This document shows, in pieces, positions 11,050-22,740 of a DNA stretch of 64,000 nt. The notes beneath the pieces were generated by a model. That model saw nothing but the letters and a program-made list of their open reading frames with translations. It made no database searches and was not told where the DNA came from. A program made the position numbers and the translations under genes. How positions within the stretch are numbered: the stretch's first letter is position 1; the number at the start of each line of letters is the position of its first letter. The stretch is from Fasciola hepatica (lineage: Eukaryota; Platyhelminthes; Trematoda; Plagiorchiida; Fasciolidae), in the NCBI GenBank assembly GCA_948099385.1, contig CANUEZ040000020.1:12417501-12481500 (forward strand). The letters are read 5' to 3'.

Positions 11050-12520
11050 AATGTTAAAGGCAAATAAATGCAAAACTTATCGAATTACTAGGGAAAAGCG
11101 TTCTGTGTATTGTCCACGTTATAGTAGGTACGTCAAGGGGTATCAACGTCAAAATATCGATCTGCGGAGATGGTGGCTTAAAGTGGTATCTGAATACTGG
11201 TGGAGTCGGATACGTAGCAAGCAATTGAAGCTTCTCGACTGAGGGAAACTACCTGGGTGGAGGCGGTCGGAGGAAAACAGGCAAACTTGAAGCGAATTGT
11301 TTACTTTGTATGGGGTTGGTCAAGAAGTGTCCAAGCCGACGGAGAAAGTAAGTCAACGTGGGATTCATGGCTACAGCAATTACAAGGGTATTGTTTTTGC
11401 AACAGAGGCCATAGAGTAGATGAGGATAAGCACAAACCAATGGATGAAAGCTGTGCTAGGCTTACCGTGCAAAAATGATAGATAAATAATGCTGTATAAC
11501 CTGTGTTGATGAGGGCGGAAGTGGATTAGAGATCAAAGTAAGTCGGCCGGCAAATTCGGAGGTAGAATTCGGGGGTTATATAGCAGGCAAGTGGTATATC
11601 TGGAGGGAGAGAGACATTCGGAGTGAGGACATAAGAAAGATGACGGTATAGTGGGTGGACGGTAAATGCGTCGCTTCCAACGGCCATTTTGCCAGGTGTA
11701 ACGTGATGGTGATGGGGCTGCTAAGCTGCACGAGAAGTACATCGGGGGCATTCAGAAATGGAGAAAACCCGGTGATCTACGGATTCGGGATGAAGCCTTG
11801 GAATGTAATTCTAGAGGCGACCAATTAGCCTGATGAAGAGTGCAGATGGCCACTAGTCACCTCGCTGGCTACTGGAGGACTACAGAAAGATACTTCGGCG
11901 CAGGACATCGTCTGGTGTTTTTGAGGAGGAAATGATGAATGACGATAAATGTGCCGATGATTGAACGGTACTGGCGGGCTCTAACAAGGAGAATGGACTT
12001 GATTTCAAGCGGAGAAGAAAAGCAGACACGTGCACCTCAGGGGAGGGTAAGTAATGCCGTAGCTGCCAAGATCGGTGACAGCCAACATAAGCTACCACTG
12101 TGAGCAAAGAAAAAAATTTATGGTAGACAGAGGTGAAAGCCCTTCACTGTTCAGCATAAAGACGGAGTGATAAACTGTGATGAGCTTGAAAATGGTAAGG
12201 TACAACTTCGATATGGATGACGAACCTAAAGGGAACCGTTGACAACTGAAGAGAAATACGGAGAATAACATGTTTGTAGCAACAGTGAAAGCATAAAAAC
12301 ATAATTTTATAACCCACTAGCGGTGATAGTGGATAAGGCTGGCCGCGCTCTGGCCTTATAACCCGAAAACCTTTTCTGGAGCAGGAGGTGCCATCCGCCA
12401 ACCTGGATGCGCCAGCACGTCGTTTCGGAAGCCCTACTTGCCAGACAAATGCCGACCAAAGCTGTGGATCTGATTGCCTCCGGCGGAGTTGGAATCAGAA
12501 CTCGTTGTATAAAAGCGGTG
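11050..12520 (-). repeat. R1 repeat, copy a, right arm duplicate
   Basis: Inverted duplicate of 540-2010. It differs at 12431, 12295, 12203 and 11918 relative to the left arm. Four of the seven arm substitutions I saw fall in this 1.5 kb. Confidence 0.7.
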
Positions 12521-13139
12521 AAATCGGTCAGCCCATGATCTAGTGACCGGTTTGTAGGAATCCCGGGGGGGGGGCTGTAGGAATGCAGTCATGTGACAGA
12601 GGAAAGTCCTATCTTATGGCAACTTCATTCTTTTTATCCGGCGGGAAAAGCTAAAAGCTAATAGTAATGGGCTGGAGCAGAAGATAACCATCCCTGGGGA
12701 GTATGTTTGTGGGAGGGAGGGTTAAGTCCCGGAAGCAACAATGAAAGGGCCACAGTCTTGAAATTCCACCAGCTGCAGGTTTAGGGGGAGACGTAAAACA
12801 ACACCATGTCAAGGAACTAAAGACAACATAAATTAGCCATCTTAACGCGGGGAGCTGGTTTCTAGGAATAAACGACTAACGGAGAGTGAAATAGAACTGT
12901 TCTAGCGACAGGCCATCGAGAGGCTTAATGTGAATTATCAGTAAGACAAGGAGTCTGGAATGGGCCACATCTGGAACTAATACATCCGTGTACTTTTGGT
13001 GGCTGATGGTAGGGAAACTTAATGGGTTGTGACGGTTTGTTTGTCGGAACCAGGCCTACAATTTGATACGGTGCAATGGGGTGTCAAGATTTAAGAATAA
13101 GGAACGGATAAGCAGGCAAACGGGAAGTGTCGTTGGCAA

Positions 13140-14260
13140 AAATGGGATGCGGGCTTGACCTATTCTATCTTCCCACTATCATATCGCTCTACTTCCCTCC
13201 TACCATAAGAATCCAACCTTCTCCTATGATTGGCCACGATAAAATGTGAGTCTTAGTCAACAAAACTATGAACCATCCGTGGGTCGTCCTGATACATCAC
13301 CGCAGTTCATGCTGATAACGGCCGGCTCACGTAAACTGAAAGTCTTTAGACTCTGGCCTTGTTAAAAGCGAGCTATCAAGTATGCACTCCCCGCGAGTTG
13401 AAGCCATTCCGTGTTTTTCTTTTTCCGCTTTCTCTATTTCGTAGCCAAAGGCCGCTACACCAACCACGGAAAAACGGCAGCAAGTTCGTGGTTGTCTGAT
13501 AATGAGAAGGGAACCGGCCAACCTCAGGGGAGACGAATCCCATGGGTCACGCCTAAAGAGTGGCTAGAGAAGTAGAAATGGGAAATACTCCGCCTGGTGT
13601 AAACTTGCTTTCCCTTTAACCTGAAAAAAGTACCAAAAGAACTTTTGGCCACAAAGGTATCGGATTCATGCTCCACGCCTTCTCAATAACGGATGAAATC
13701 CCCGTTACATCCACGACCCAGTCCTGTGTACGGGACGCCTCCAAGAAAAAAGTGCCTACGAGCTAAGACCTCAAGAATTCTGCCGGACTTTGTGACGGGT
13801 AGCAAGCGTGCCGAATGAGCCTTCCAAATATAAGTCGACCTAACTTCTCTCACTTTAAACCCTTAAGGGTTCCTTGTTCCATCTCCCTCCAGCTAGTTGA
13901 TGCAAAGTTTCGTTGTCCATACAAGCTTTCCAAAGTTTGACCATGTGAAGTCCGCCATGTTCAAAATATTTCCTGTTGGTACATGGACCGATTATAACCA
14001 GCACCTGCAATGCCCAATATTAGTATGAAAATTGAATCCCTTAGAGGTCGACCCTGGATTTTTCCTCGTAAGTAGTTAGTGGCCTATTAGCAGTTGTGAC
14101 CCACCCGGGTTTCCATGCACCTACGCTATTCTTTGCTAGCGCGAATGAATTCTGAGCACTCGCCTCCTAAGTTGCAGCCTCAGACTTCACCCTCCGAGCA
14201 TCTTAAAATTGAAAAACGTGTAAAACGTTTGTACTTCATGCGTAAAGAATATAAACCACC
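13140..14260 (+). repeat. Module F repeat, copy 1
   Basis: About 1.1 kb that matches 48450-49650 in reverse complement, colinear through the whole stretch. Good landmarks are GGGTCGTC near 13281, CAGCAAGTTCGTGG near 13479, CCCATGGGTCACGC at 13539, CTCAATAACGGATGAA at 13682, and TTTGACCATGTGAAGTCCGCC at about 13936. It lies between the palindrome edge and the R1 copy at 14.54 kb, in the same orientation as R1. It may therefore be the upstream part of one large element. The minus-strand frame at 13327-13521 shares IRQPRTCC with the opposite-strand frame of the second copy. I regard this as sequence homology rather than proof of coding. Confidence 0.75.
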
Positions 14261-14539
14261 CTTCTGTTGACTCTAGGCGCTGACCACCGGACAGAAACCA
14301 AACGGTTACCTAGTGCCCACGCAGCCAAATAGCCACGGTAGCCGGCACGGCCCTCCAAAAACTACATGATTTTATATCTTAACCTAACAGTCGTCCCCGC
14401 TAGCAGTTGTCCACTTTACTTGCAAAGGTACTTGACGTGCCAACTCCTTCATAAAGTTTTTCTGAAAAAAGTGAAAGCCTCAACAAAGGTTACCAAGCAA
14501 ACTTAGCCTATATCATGGTGCTCGCCATTTAGCAGGCTC
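14261..14539. other. Link between module F and R1
   Basis: About 280 bp, AT-rich at its end, joining the F module to the R1 copy. I see no frame, no tail and no target-site duplication here. Confidence 0.35.
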
Positions 14540-16750
14540 TGGTGATCAAGTATCGAATTATGACCGATCTGTCGCCACGATCTAGGAGAAGCTCTTCCAA
14601 TTTGGCGGATCTCCCCCCTGCCACCAAAAACGGTTTCAAGGTTAGGTGTCTAGAACACGGTTACTCCTACCCACAGGCACCATTTGTGGATTACAGAACT
14701 TCATATTTATGCTTGTACTGCTGCAGCTTACATGTTATTCGCTTTATCGTCTTCAACGACTGTTCTTCCATCGAGCAGGCGCTCGATATTGAGATTGCAG
14801 CCAACCCATTCAAGCATAGCGAATTCATCACCCCAGTTATGTGCTGAATAGAATATAGCAATAAGTCCCACCCAGCCACTTTCTCCTTTCCTTACCACAT
14901 TATAATTTCAAATATGATCAATAATAGATTTTGGGAAGCACCCCACCGCCTACATTCCCTGCATCTCACGTGTGGTTAGTCTTCCGCCCCTCCCGTAAAC
15001 CTGCTCATTTACCATACCAGAACTCGCGGCTACTGTTCATTCGCTGGCACCGTTACTGTCGCTGTTCACTTCCTCACAAAGGTCAAAGTACGATGATCGT
15101 CGCAGAAATAAACTTCGTAGTTCTCCAGCAGTCAGAAATGTGATTAGCGATTGCTTGCTCTCTTCATCAGTCCAAATGCTATTGTTCACAGCGCCCATCG
15201 ATCTCTTCATTCCGATCTGGTTGTTCCTCTTGACCCCTCCATACTGTACTTCTCAGGTGTATCTGACGCGCAGCTCTGACCTGTCAGTAACGTCAGCAAG
15301 TTATACACTTACCATCCACCCGCAATAACATCACCACTTGGTGCTATGCATCCATGCCATCACTTTCCAACTCATCCAAAATTGGTTCACCATTCAGTTA
15401 CCACCTTCAAGCTGATAACTCATTATCCATCCATTATCCAATATAAACTGCTGAATGCCCACCTGTCCTCCTTTGGCCTTTCCTTCATACTTCGTCTGTC
15501 CTTCTCTCTCACAGGATGTGCCACTCGTTCGATTCGTTTGAGTCATTTTAACTGAATCGGCATATATATACAATTCCCTAAGTGACCTTCCCCCATACTT
15601 TCTGTTGTTACACTCCAGCCTTCCCGTTTAAACGTCGTGCAGCTTCAGTCACGCGTCACTATGGCATGGTTCACCCACTGAAATGTTCACTTAAAGATGT
15701 GCAACTACCATCCATCCACTCTATCATCTCCTGGGATAAGTATACATCTGCGTAATCGCAGTTACAATTCGCGTCCCACCACCCGTTCTCCTCTGGTCTT
15801 CTCCTCAAAATCACCTTGATTTCCCCATCCCTCCGGAGTGGTCGCCCCTTCACTATACAAATGGTTCCACCTGTGTCCAACCCCCAGTTTCTGCTACCAT
15901 ATTTGCAACCCTTTTTTGTGTCCTTCAAAATCTCGTGTTCCGACCCCATTTTCATGTCAAAATTACGGGTTCCATAGCTCTCCTCAACGTCATTGTGTGT
16001 TTCGTTATTCAGAACGGTCACCCGGACAGTTATCTGCCCTCCACTCTTTTACCTCTTCCGCTTGCTATCCGCCTCCGCGAGCGCACTTCGCAACGAGTCA
16101 TAACCAGTATCCCATCTTGTTGTTGCTACCTCGTAACATATTTGCCTTAGTGTGAATAATCTGCCACATGGCCACCTGCTCTCCTCTCTGTATTTCTTCC
16201 GTCACCGCTCTTGTCATCGCACCCACGCTCATTCGGATCTGTTGTACAGTACTCTTGTGAATACCACCGTTGGCTTCTAGCCTTCCGGCTTTTACCACCA
16301 CATGGCCGATTGAATCATTTATATTCGTCTCTAACGATCCATTCTTTTACATCTTCCAGGTTTCTATCTATATAATTTTATGCACTGCTACATGAAATGA
16401 CTCCTTGAACCTCCTCTGATAAACTCCTTCTTTAGGAAGAGCTTAGCAATTGTCCTTTTCTTTCTTACGAATTTACAGTGGTTGTGTTCACCTCCGGCAT
16501 TATCTGTGTAGATACTCAAACTTGCCAACCCACTTTAACAGCCATAAGCCAAATTGAAGATCTTACCCCGACCTCCAAGCTTGCTGGGCATTATCCTCAC
16601 TTTGGTCCACTTAAACAACCCCTATCAGCCCCCTGTGTACATATGCTCTACTATCTTGCAAACTCCTGTTCTACCAAAACCTGGATCATCTGATCATGTA
16701 TTGTAGCGTGCTTCGGGCTCATCCGAAATGTGCCCTCCTCATTAATATTG
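14540..16750 (+). repeat. R1 repeat, copy b (least interrupted)
   Basis: Diverged relative of 540-2010 plus 5985-6480, without the LINE-bearing interval seen there, so this is the best guide to the uninterrupted element (about 2.2 kb). The 5' part reads GFKV...YLCLYCCSLHVI at 14632-14740, similar to the 660-790 segment of copy a. The 3' part ends with GATCATCTGATCATG, GTGCTTCGGGCTCATCCGAAAT and ATTAATATTGTT at 16684-16752. This matches the reverse complement of the TTATTTCGGAGAC...GAAGCATGCC start of the minus-strand copies. A minus-strand open frame of 116 codons (15671-16021) aligns loosely with minus-strand frames at 1583-2010. I cannot say whether it was ever coding. Confidence 0.7.
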
Positions 16751-17284
16751 TTTCTCCATTGCCGTAAACCCAAAGAATAACAATTTGTCTACCCACCTCT
16801 CGCTGTAACAAATCCTGCCAAGCATAAAGTGTTCCGTCACACCGCGAGTAGCACATTATCACAGCCTGCGTACAAATCACCAAAGTTTTTACATGCGTAC
16901 ACATGAGGACCACCTGTTGTCCCGGACTTTATCAGCTTGCTGTCATATATAACATAGAAACAATCGCTTAACCCCTTCGACAAACTCCCCCCAAGCTTCT
17001 GCTGGTAAAACTTACGACTTCATGGTCATCTCCACGGCTTAAAACATGCCCAACCGGCCGCTTTATTGGGGCCTCACCCTTTCAGTATTTATACGAATAC
17101 ACCTGGCCCGGCACATGGGGCCTTCAATTGCCATCATAACCCTCAGCTGGAACCACTTCCAGAATGCCGATCTCCCCACTTATTCAAGACCATGATTACC
17201 CCTCCCCCTGAATTGGCGATTGTTGGATTTCTTTCAAAACGGTGACCTCAATCCCCAGCCAGAACATCCTCCGGACTGCCACAT
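16751..17284. other. Interval downstream of R1 copy b
   Basis: About 530 bp without a recognisable protein or repeat partner. It holds C-rich tracts around 17130-17215 and nothing I can name. Confidence 0.35.
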
Positions 17285-17410
17285 TACTGGTCTCTTTCGA
17301 ATCGTGCTGGTTTCTTGAGTAGCCTTTGGTCCACTAGGCTCCACTCTGGGATTACCGCACGGACTAAATGAGTTTAACTGATAGAACTGGACTACTTTCC
17401 ACACTGGACT
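17285..17410 (+). repeat. Module C repeat, short copy
   Basis: The segment GGTTTCTTGAGTAGCCTTTGGTCC at about 17308-17331 (key part TTGAGTAGCC) and the following CTGGGATTACC match the reverse complement of 47935-48050, and more weakly of 25080-25130. It is therefore in the same sense as R1 copy b, about 550 bp behind it. The boundaries are not visible. Confidence 0.5.
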
Positions 17411-19214
17411 GCCATGGTTCAAACTTATGCTCACGTTGGCAGATACGACAGTAAGTCACTTACACGGCACTCCACTGCGATCACAATAATGATACTCAGA
17501 CCGCATGGCGGATTCCCGACACCAAACGACATCAAGCACCGTCCCAACAATTACTTCACGTATTTATTTCCCAATCGGTCGTTCATACTGTGTTGCAGTA
17601 CTCAAGTCATGACCGCAATCCTACCGTCGTCATTGCGTTTTCAATCTGCTCTCCCCCATTTCGTGAACCAACGCCGCCCCAGTCCATTTTTGCCTGCTGC
17701 CAAATCATTTTCCCCATGAACGGCCGGCCACGTCTGGTAGGTTCGCCCATGCATGGGCCTGATATCGGTGACAAGAACGATTTTTATGAAGTAAAATACC
17801 AGTCTCTCGCCGCTGGTCTTAACTTGTCCCCGTACTTGTTGTATATGCAGAAGTACTTATCCTTACATCGAACATAATATTCTTTGTCACCTCGGGTCTG
17901 GTCCCCTCCAAACTACTGCCGTGGGGCTTGCGCACTCACTCTTCACCTCTCTGCATCATCTCTTTGGCGTATCTGCTCAATCGTATCGCTCCAGTTAACC
18001 TCTTTCGCAATGACCCCATTTTGAAACCCCCAGCTAAGAGTCCAACTGTCATTCACGCTGATTTGACAGCATACTATATTCCTTGTGAAGTATTTTTATT
18101 CACGTCCACTTCCGAACGAAACGTCGTTCCCTCCGTGTTTTCATAGAACTATCTAAAAAAGAACGACTAAAATAGACTTATTTTACTTAAAAGACTACTT
18201 ACTTAGGGTTTGCTAACCACCCTCCTCCGACTTGGTGATTTGTACAAGTGACATCAGAGTTAACAAACCTTCTAATACGTCATGAACCCCGCTGATTGAA
18301 AACTTGATGTTGGTTTCATTCCCCATCTTGGCTGGGTATTCGTTAGTGGTATTCTTTCTCTGGTTTTTCGATACAGACCCTTCAAACACTCAGCGGGTGA
18401 GTCCACGTGTTTCTTTCTATAGGTCTTGGTCTTTCTTTTATTTCAAGGTGAACCACGGTTTAAACTGCTCTTGTGTATACTGCGTCTTCTTCCCTCCTTG
18501 ATAAAGCTTTATTCAACAGCTACACTTTCTGCAATCTCTCTGAAAAGCCTCGCTCCTGAAGTCGAAGCCGCTTCGAGATCCCCGGGTTAACCGTTCCCAC
18601 TTTAGTTAATTTAAAAACTGCCTGGCCCTACTTTGCTGTCACGGAAATGTGCGAATACTGGCTTTGAAACTTATGGATAGTCCGCACAGCTGTGTGAAGC
18701 TGTACTCCGTGATCTTGCCTTGCGCAAGAGTCTTGAACCCGGTAGAGAAACGTACTGCTATCGAAAGAATTCGCATATTCCTTAGGATCCATCGGTAAAA
18801 ACTGCATACTGGACAGAAAGTTTTAGGTTACTCGCGCTGGTAGACACCCGCCTACTGGCAGGCTTGTCTGTCTCCATTACGGAAGATCCCTGGGTGGCGA
18901 CCCTAGCCCTTCCTAACAGGACCAGAAAAGCTTCACTGTCCGTGGGGTTTGGAAACCATCAGCGACGGCCTAGAGGGTGTCCCGATCGGTTTTGGGAAAG
19001 CCCTTCAAATACATTATTATTTTGCGATTTCGTGATTTTACCCCCTTACATGCACAATCTGCTTGGTCTACACTCTTTGTTTATATGGACGAACCTTTCG
19101 CTTTTCCGTGTCCAGCGCGCTATTTTATCACACCCATCTGGGATATGAGTGACGCACGTGCTAGCTGCCGCACGCCGTAGACTTGATACTCATTTTTGGG
19201 CCTGGGTGATCGCA
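17411..19214. other. Unassigned interval, 1.8 kb
   Basis: No recognised element proteins. The open frames here (up to about 100 codons near 17414-17877 and 94 codons at 18864) lack any family motif and overlap in several frames, as expected by chance. AT-rich runs occur at 18150-18190. I see no clear repeat partner inside the window. Confidence 0.4.
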
Positions 19215-19345
19215 AATTCGAGGTTTGTATATGTTTTATGTTGTTGACCGTTGATCAATTCATTATAGTAGAATTTACGGACCAGTCGAGTTCCAGTCTA
19301 GGAATTCGTTCGAATTCGGCAAGGTCGAGCGTGGAGCGCGGACCG
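19215..19345 (-). repeat. B repeat, partial copy
   Basis: GAGGTTTGTATATG at 19220, GGAATTCGTTCGAATTCGG at 19301 and GTCGAGC at 19323 match, in order, the reverse complement of 63753-63900 (GAGGTTCGTATATA ... GGGATTCGTTTGAATTGG). The orientation is therefore opposite to the copies at 31.2 and 63.8 kb. Divergence is high and its left part is hard to follow. Confidence 0.5.
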
Positions 19346-19457
19346 AAAACCTCGCCTTTTGATGTCTGACAGACTTCCTATGATAGAACCTTCCGTGTCG
19401 CTCAAGCTGAATGGACTTCAGCAAAGCTGAAATTCTCCCACAGTCCAAAGGTCCATC

Positions 19458-19740
19458 TTCCAGATCCTCGGCAGCTCAAGACGCAAGATGCAGTCAAGAC
19501 TAGTGTCCATAACCCTTTCACATTTTCCAGCGGTCTGTTTTCCAGTTCGCCGGCAATACCAGATGTAAGATACTATCAAGATTTGTATTTTGAACCCTTT
19601 TCCGTTTTCCCATTTCCCCGCTATTTAGTGAACTATCTTACAGCTCACTGGTGACATTCAGATGAAAAGATAATCACAAGATCCGGGAACATTTGGGCTT
19701 TAGCCTCGTACCCGTGTATTACTTCAAGACTTCAAGACTG
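19458..19740. repeat. Degenerate tandem array, three units of about 80-100 bp
   Basis: Three units start at about 19458, 19539 and 19638 with TTCCAGATCC, TTCCAGTTCG and TTACAGCTCA. Each is followed about 20 bases later by a CAAGAYGCAAGAT/CAGATGTAAGAT/CAGATGAAAAGAT segment and by a TCAAGA/TCAAGA/CACAAGA core. Spacing is about 81 and 99 bp. The array ends near a perfect ACTTCAAG doublet at 19722-19738. Confidence 0.55.
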
Positions 19741-21131
19741 TTGCTCAAGAGCGTGTAACAGAGTTTCCTTGGCCAATCCCCATATAGTTTCACTTACTCA
19801 GCCTAAAGACTCTTCATTGCAGTTTGCCTCGCAAGCTCCCCTATTCTTGGTAGTTTTGGCACTTGTTGTCGAACATCTCTATCCGTATTTCTGGTGGCTT
19901 TAGAGGCAGACTGAAAGATGCCTTTCCCCATCACTCTGGGGTTTCTTCCCAGGGCAGTTTCCGTATTTTAAGCAACTTGCTAATGACGGTTGTTGCTTTG
20001 TCCAACTTATCCCTGACGGCCCTCAAGTGGGTTTTTTGCTTGTCGGCTGCTGGAGTGCCTTAGATATTTCGCTTCGGCGGCTTTTGTTCATCTTGCTACC
20101 ACAGATGTTACCTGGTACCAAGCTGACTACTTGAGTCCTTCCCACGACGGCATCCATCCCTGGGCAGCCATAGTGGTTCGTAACCTTCAACCCACTCGGC
20201 CTTTTGACTGCTGGAGGTCTATCTACGCGGGTTTCAGGGCAATTATAACCGGTTCTTTTGAGACACTGGTGTTTAGCCGTAAAACCGAACACCCTAAGGT
20301 ACAGTAAACTACAACTCCGGGGACACCAGCTGAGACTGACCACACCTTAGCCCTTCTCATACCGCATGAGAGCATTTGGAATAACCGCAAATGGAATTAG
20401 CTTTCATCTGCCGGAGGCACTGGTGTTTACGTGTATTCAGCCTCTGGTTCATTTCAACAGCCAAAGAAAAAATCGAGGCGGTGGACAACGGGAATTTCGG
20501 TAGTTTTCATAGTGAGTTATTGTCAAAGAGGTCAAGTAGAGAATGCACCGCTATTATGGCAACCCAAAATGTTGAGGAATACCAACGCGAGTTGCGACAG
20601 GCTTACCGACGGCTTTTATTGTCGCTGATCTCTATGGACGGCTCGAGCAGAGTCAAGTCCTTTTTTTCGCATGATTCAACGGCCAGGTTTGGGCTCAGCA
20701 TGAAAGACTTAGACCTGTTTCCCACTGGTCCACATAAGCAGATTTCAAATGCAGGGGACAATTTCTGCAGAAGCCAGTGATGTTTTTTCCCGACCCCCAT
20801 GTTACTGTCATTAGCTGGATCTCCAGACAGGATTACGTCACGAGTATTGGCCACTGCCATTCCAGCCTCCGAAATTCCTTTAGCCGTAGGTACATCAACA
20901 AGAAGCCTACCACCGCGCAGAGTATTTTCTAAAATACCCTACGAAATGGGAAGGGAACGTGAAGCCTCACCCCAAGTGAACAGCGAAAGGCATTGTGTGT
21001 CGTGGGTTTTCACAGAAGTCTTTACTAAAAGAAAATCATATTCAGCTGTTAAATCTCTCAAGCGGGCCCTGATGTTGCCATATGCTCGTCTAATGAATAG
21101 CTCTGAGCTTACCGTCGGGGATAATCTCGCA
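19741..21131. other. Unassigned interval with long chance frames
   Basis: Two plus-strand frames (129 codons from 20391 and 144 codons from 20799) and a minus-strand frame (20603-20860) overlap. None shows a family motif. Because the 3' end of a minus-strand LINE lies just upstream at 21132, part of this interval could be the LINE's 3' untranslated region. Confidence 0.4.
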
Positions 21132-22560
21132 CTACCTGCGATTCAGGGCCTCCTTTATTGCCTGGAGGGACCTCAGTCTTACTACCGCTTCTGGCAAATG
21201 TTTCCAGTAATAAGCCACCGTTCTTCTAGATGAGAGGAATCTAGCTAATAACCTAGAATAAACGTTCACCATCTGGTTTCCGCGACCCCGTGTTTGGGAG
21301 TCTGGCCGGTTCAATTCCCTTCTTTCATCCTGACTTGCGCAGGGTTTAGTTTAGTTAAAGCCAGTCCTGTATCGAGACGGTTTTATTTTTGGCACGCTTC
21401 CGTAGCTCTCAACAATGCTTCTTTTGGGAGCGAGCGGGTGCTTGCTTATCCACTCAGTGACACTGATAGGGTTCGAAGCCACTGTTGCGTCAAGACTTCG
21501 TTCAGCTTTCTTAGCTGAAACTGTTTTTTACAGGAAATCTTGCAGTGTAGGCTGCTTGCACGGTCTGAGGGTCACACGGGCGCGGTCAAAGTGTGGAAGC
21601 CTAATTCAACCCGGTCAGCGCAGAGGCTTGGGCTCCGGGGCCCATCAAGCGTCTAGGTTTCTTTTGGAGGTGTGCATTGCAGTCGGTGGTAAGTCCCCGC
21701 AAGGAGTTAGACTGTCTGATGGGTAATACTGCCGGTCTTGACTGGAGGCCAAGAATACGCGTAAAGTCCCGTTTGAAGTCCATTGGATGCCGAAGCTACC
21801 TTGTGGTACGGCCATTTTATTATTGGAAAGTAATAATCCAGTAATCTGTACAGACCTTGAATCGTGCGGTATTTGGTCGTAGATGTTATTCAAAGGTACT
21901 TGTGCTGCCACTCTTGAACTCTTAGAAGTCTCCTAGCGTTCGCCAAGATCTTCGGTTCGGAACTGTGGACACTGCTGGGCGATGTAGCGCACCACATACC
22001 TTACGTACCGTCGAGTTTCACCCTTTCGCCGGATACTGCTTTTGTGTTTGCTCATGTTTGACGTCTACTCGAATCTTTATTTCAGTCTTGCAATGACGTA
22101 GCCTAAGGCATCTTGCTGCTTTCAAGCACAACCTTACCAAAACGACTGTTTGCCTTTCGGACATGAAGGTCCATAAACTGCTTCAGGTCCTCATGTGTGG
22201 TCTCTGGACCAGACCTACAGAGCCCGCTCGATTTTCTTTAGCCGATCCTCTCCGTAGTTCCTCGGGTAAACGGGGCACTATTGCCCCCAATATGCATAGA
22301 GCTTTCAGCTGCGACCTAGGGCCTAGGTGATTGAGAGCGATTCTCCGGTTTTGCATCTCTATCCCCAGGTTGATTAGGGAACCAAACTGGCCTTTGGAGG
22401 GCCTTGCCCTTGGCATCACTCCGTCGATCTAACACCGATAGGCCCAAAATTAAGGTGCAAACAGGCCCTTCAAAATAACACGCGCTCGGGTGTAACCCTC
22501 CTCTGGATCCAACACCGAGCACCAGTCTATACCTTCTCTGGTATGTACAAAACTGCATAC
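21132..22560 (-). pseudogene. CR1-like LINE, C-terminal part of ORF2
   Basis: The minus-strand frame ending at 21132 reads RGRGNQMVNVYSRLLARF, then YYWKHLPEAVV and LQAIKEALNRR before a stop. This is the usual C-terminus of CR1/Jockey-type ORF2 proteins (R-G-x-x-x-K-L-x-K-x-x-x-R-L ... F-F-S-x-R-V-x-x-x-W-N-x-L-P-x-x-V-V ... F-K-x-x-L-D). Further upstream, 21645-21911 looks like the thumb segment (YYPSDSL, then K-R-N-L-D corresponding to R-D-L-G-V). The RT palm itself is not recognisable and the minus-strand frames at 22183-22558 are unassigned. Frameshifts separate the pieces. This is a decayed, probably 5'-truncated LINE. Confidence 0.65.
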
Positions 22561-22740
22561 AGAATTACGGCGGACGAAAAGCGGGCTTAATGTGCCTAGT
22601 GACATGACAGAGGGCGATGATAGTGGCCTCCTTGAAAGTGACGGAATAAAGATGCTACAATAGTCTCAACCAGTCCACAGGGTCCAGCTACTAACGCGGT
22701 AAGAAGTAACTTTTTAAGCGGTTTGCGGCATGTTGAGTCC

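Larger units (their letters stand above)
7090..13059 (-). repeat. Right arm of giant palindrome 1
   Basis: Reverse complement of 1-5970, found by reading both arms outward from the centre. It carries the same contents on the minus strand: LINE RT 7090-7670, RT finger piece 8629-8745, endonuclease tail 9554-9799, and the R1 part at about 11060-12520. The sequence beyond 13060 is ordinary flank (module F). On the inner side, the minus-strand RT reading seems to continue past 7090 into the spacer, which the left arm does not do. This makes the right arm the better candidate for the original copy. Confidence 0.97.

Noticed and set aside
1..13059. Palindrome 1 as an ordinary DNA transposon with long terminal inverted repeats
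   Set aside because: The arms contain decayed LINE and R1 pieces, and the spacer contains no transposase but the continuation of the same elements. A segmental inverted duplication explains it better.
19458..19740. CRISPR-like array
   Set aside because: Units are only loosely similar over their whole length, without constant repeats and unique spacers, and the context is eukaryotic.
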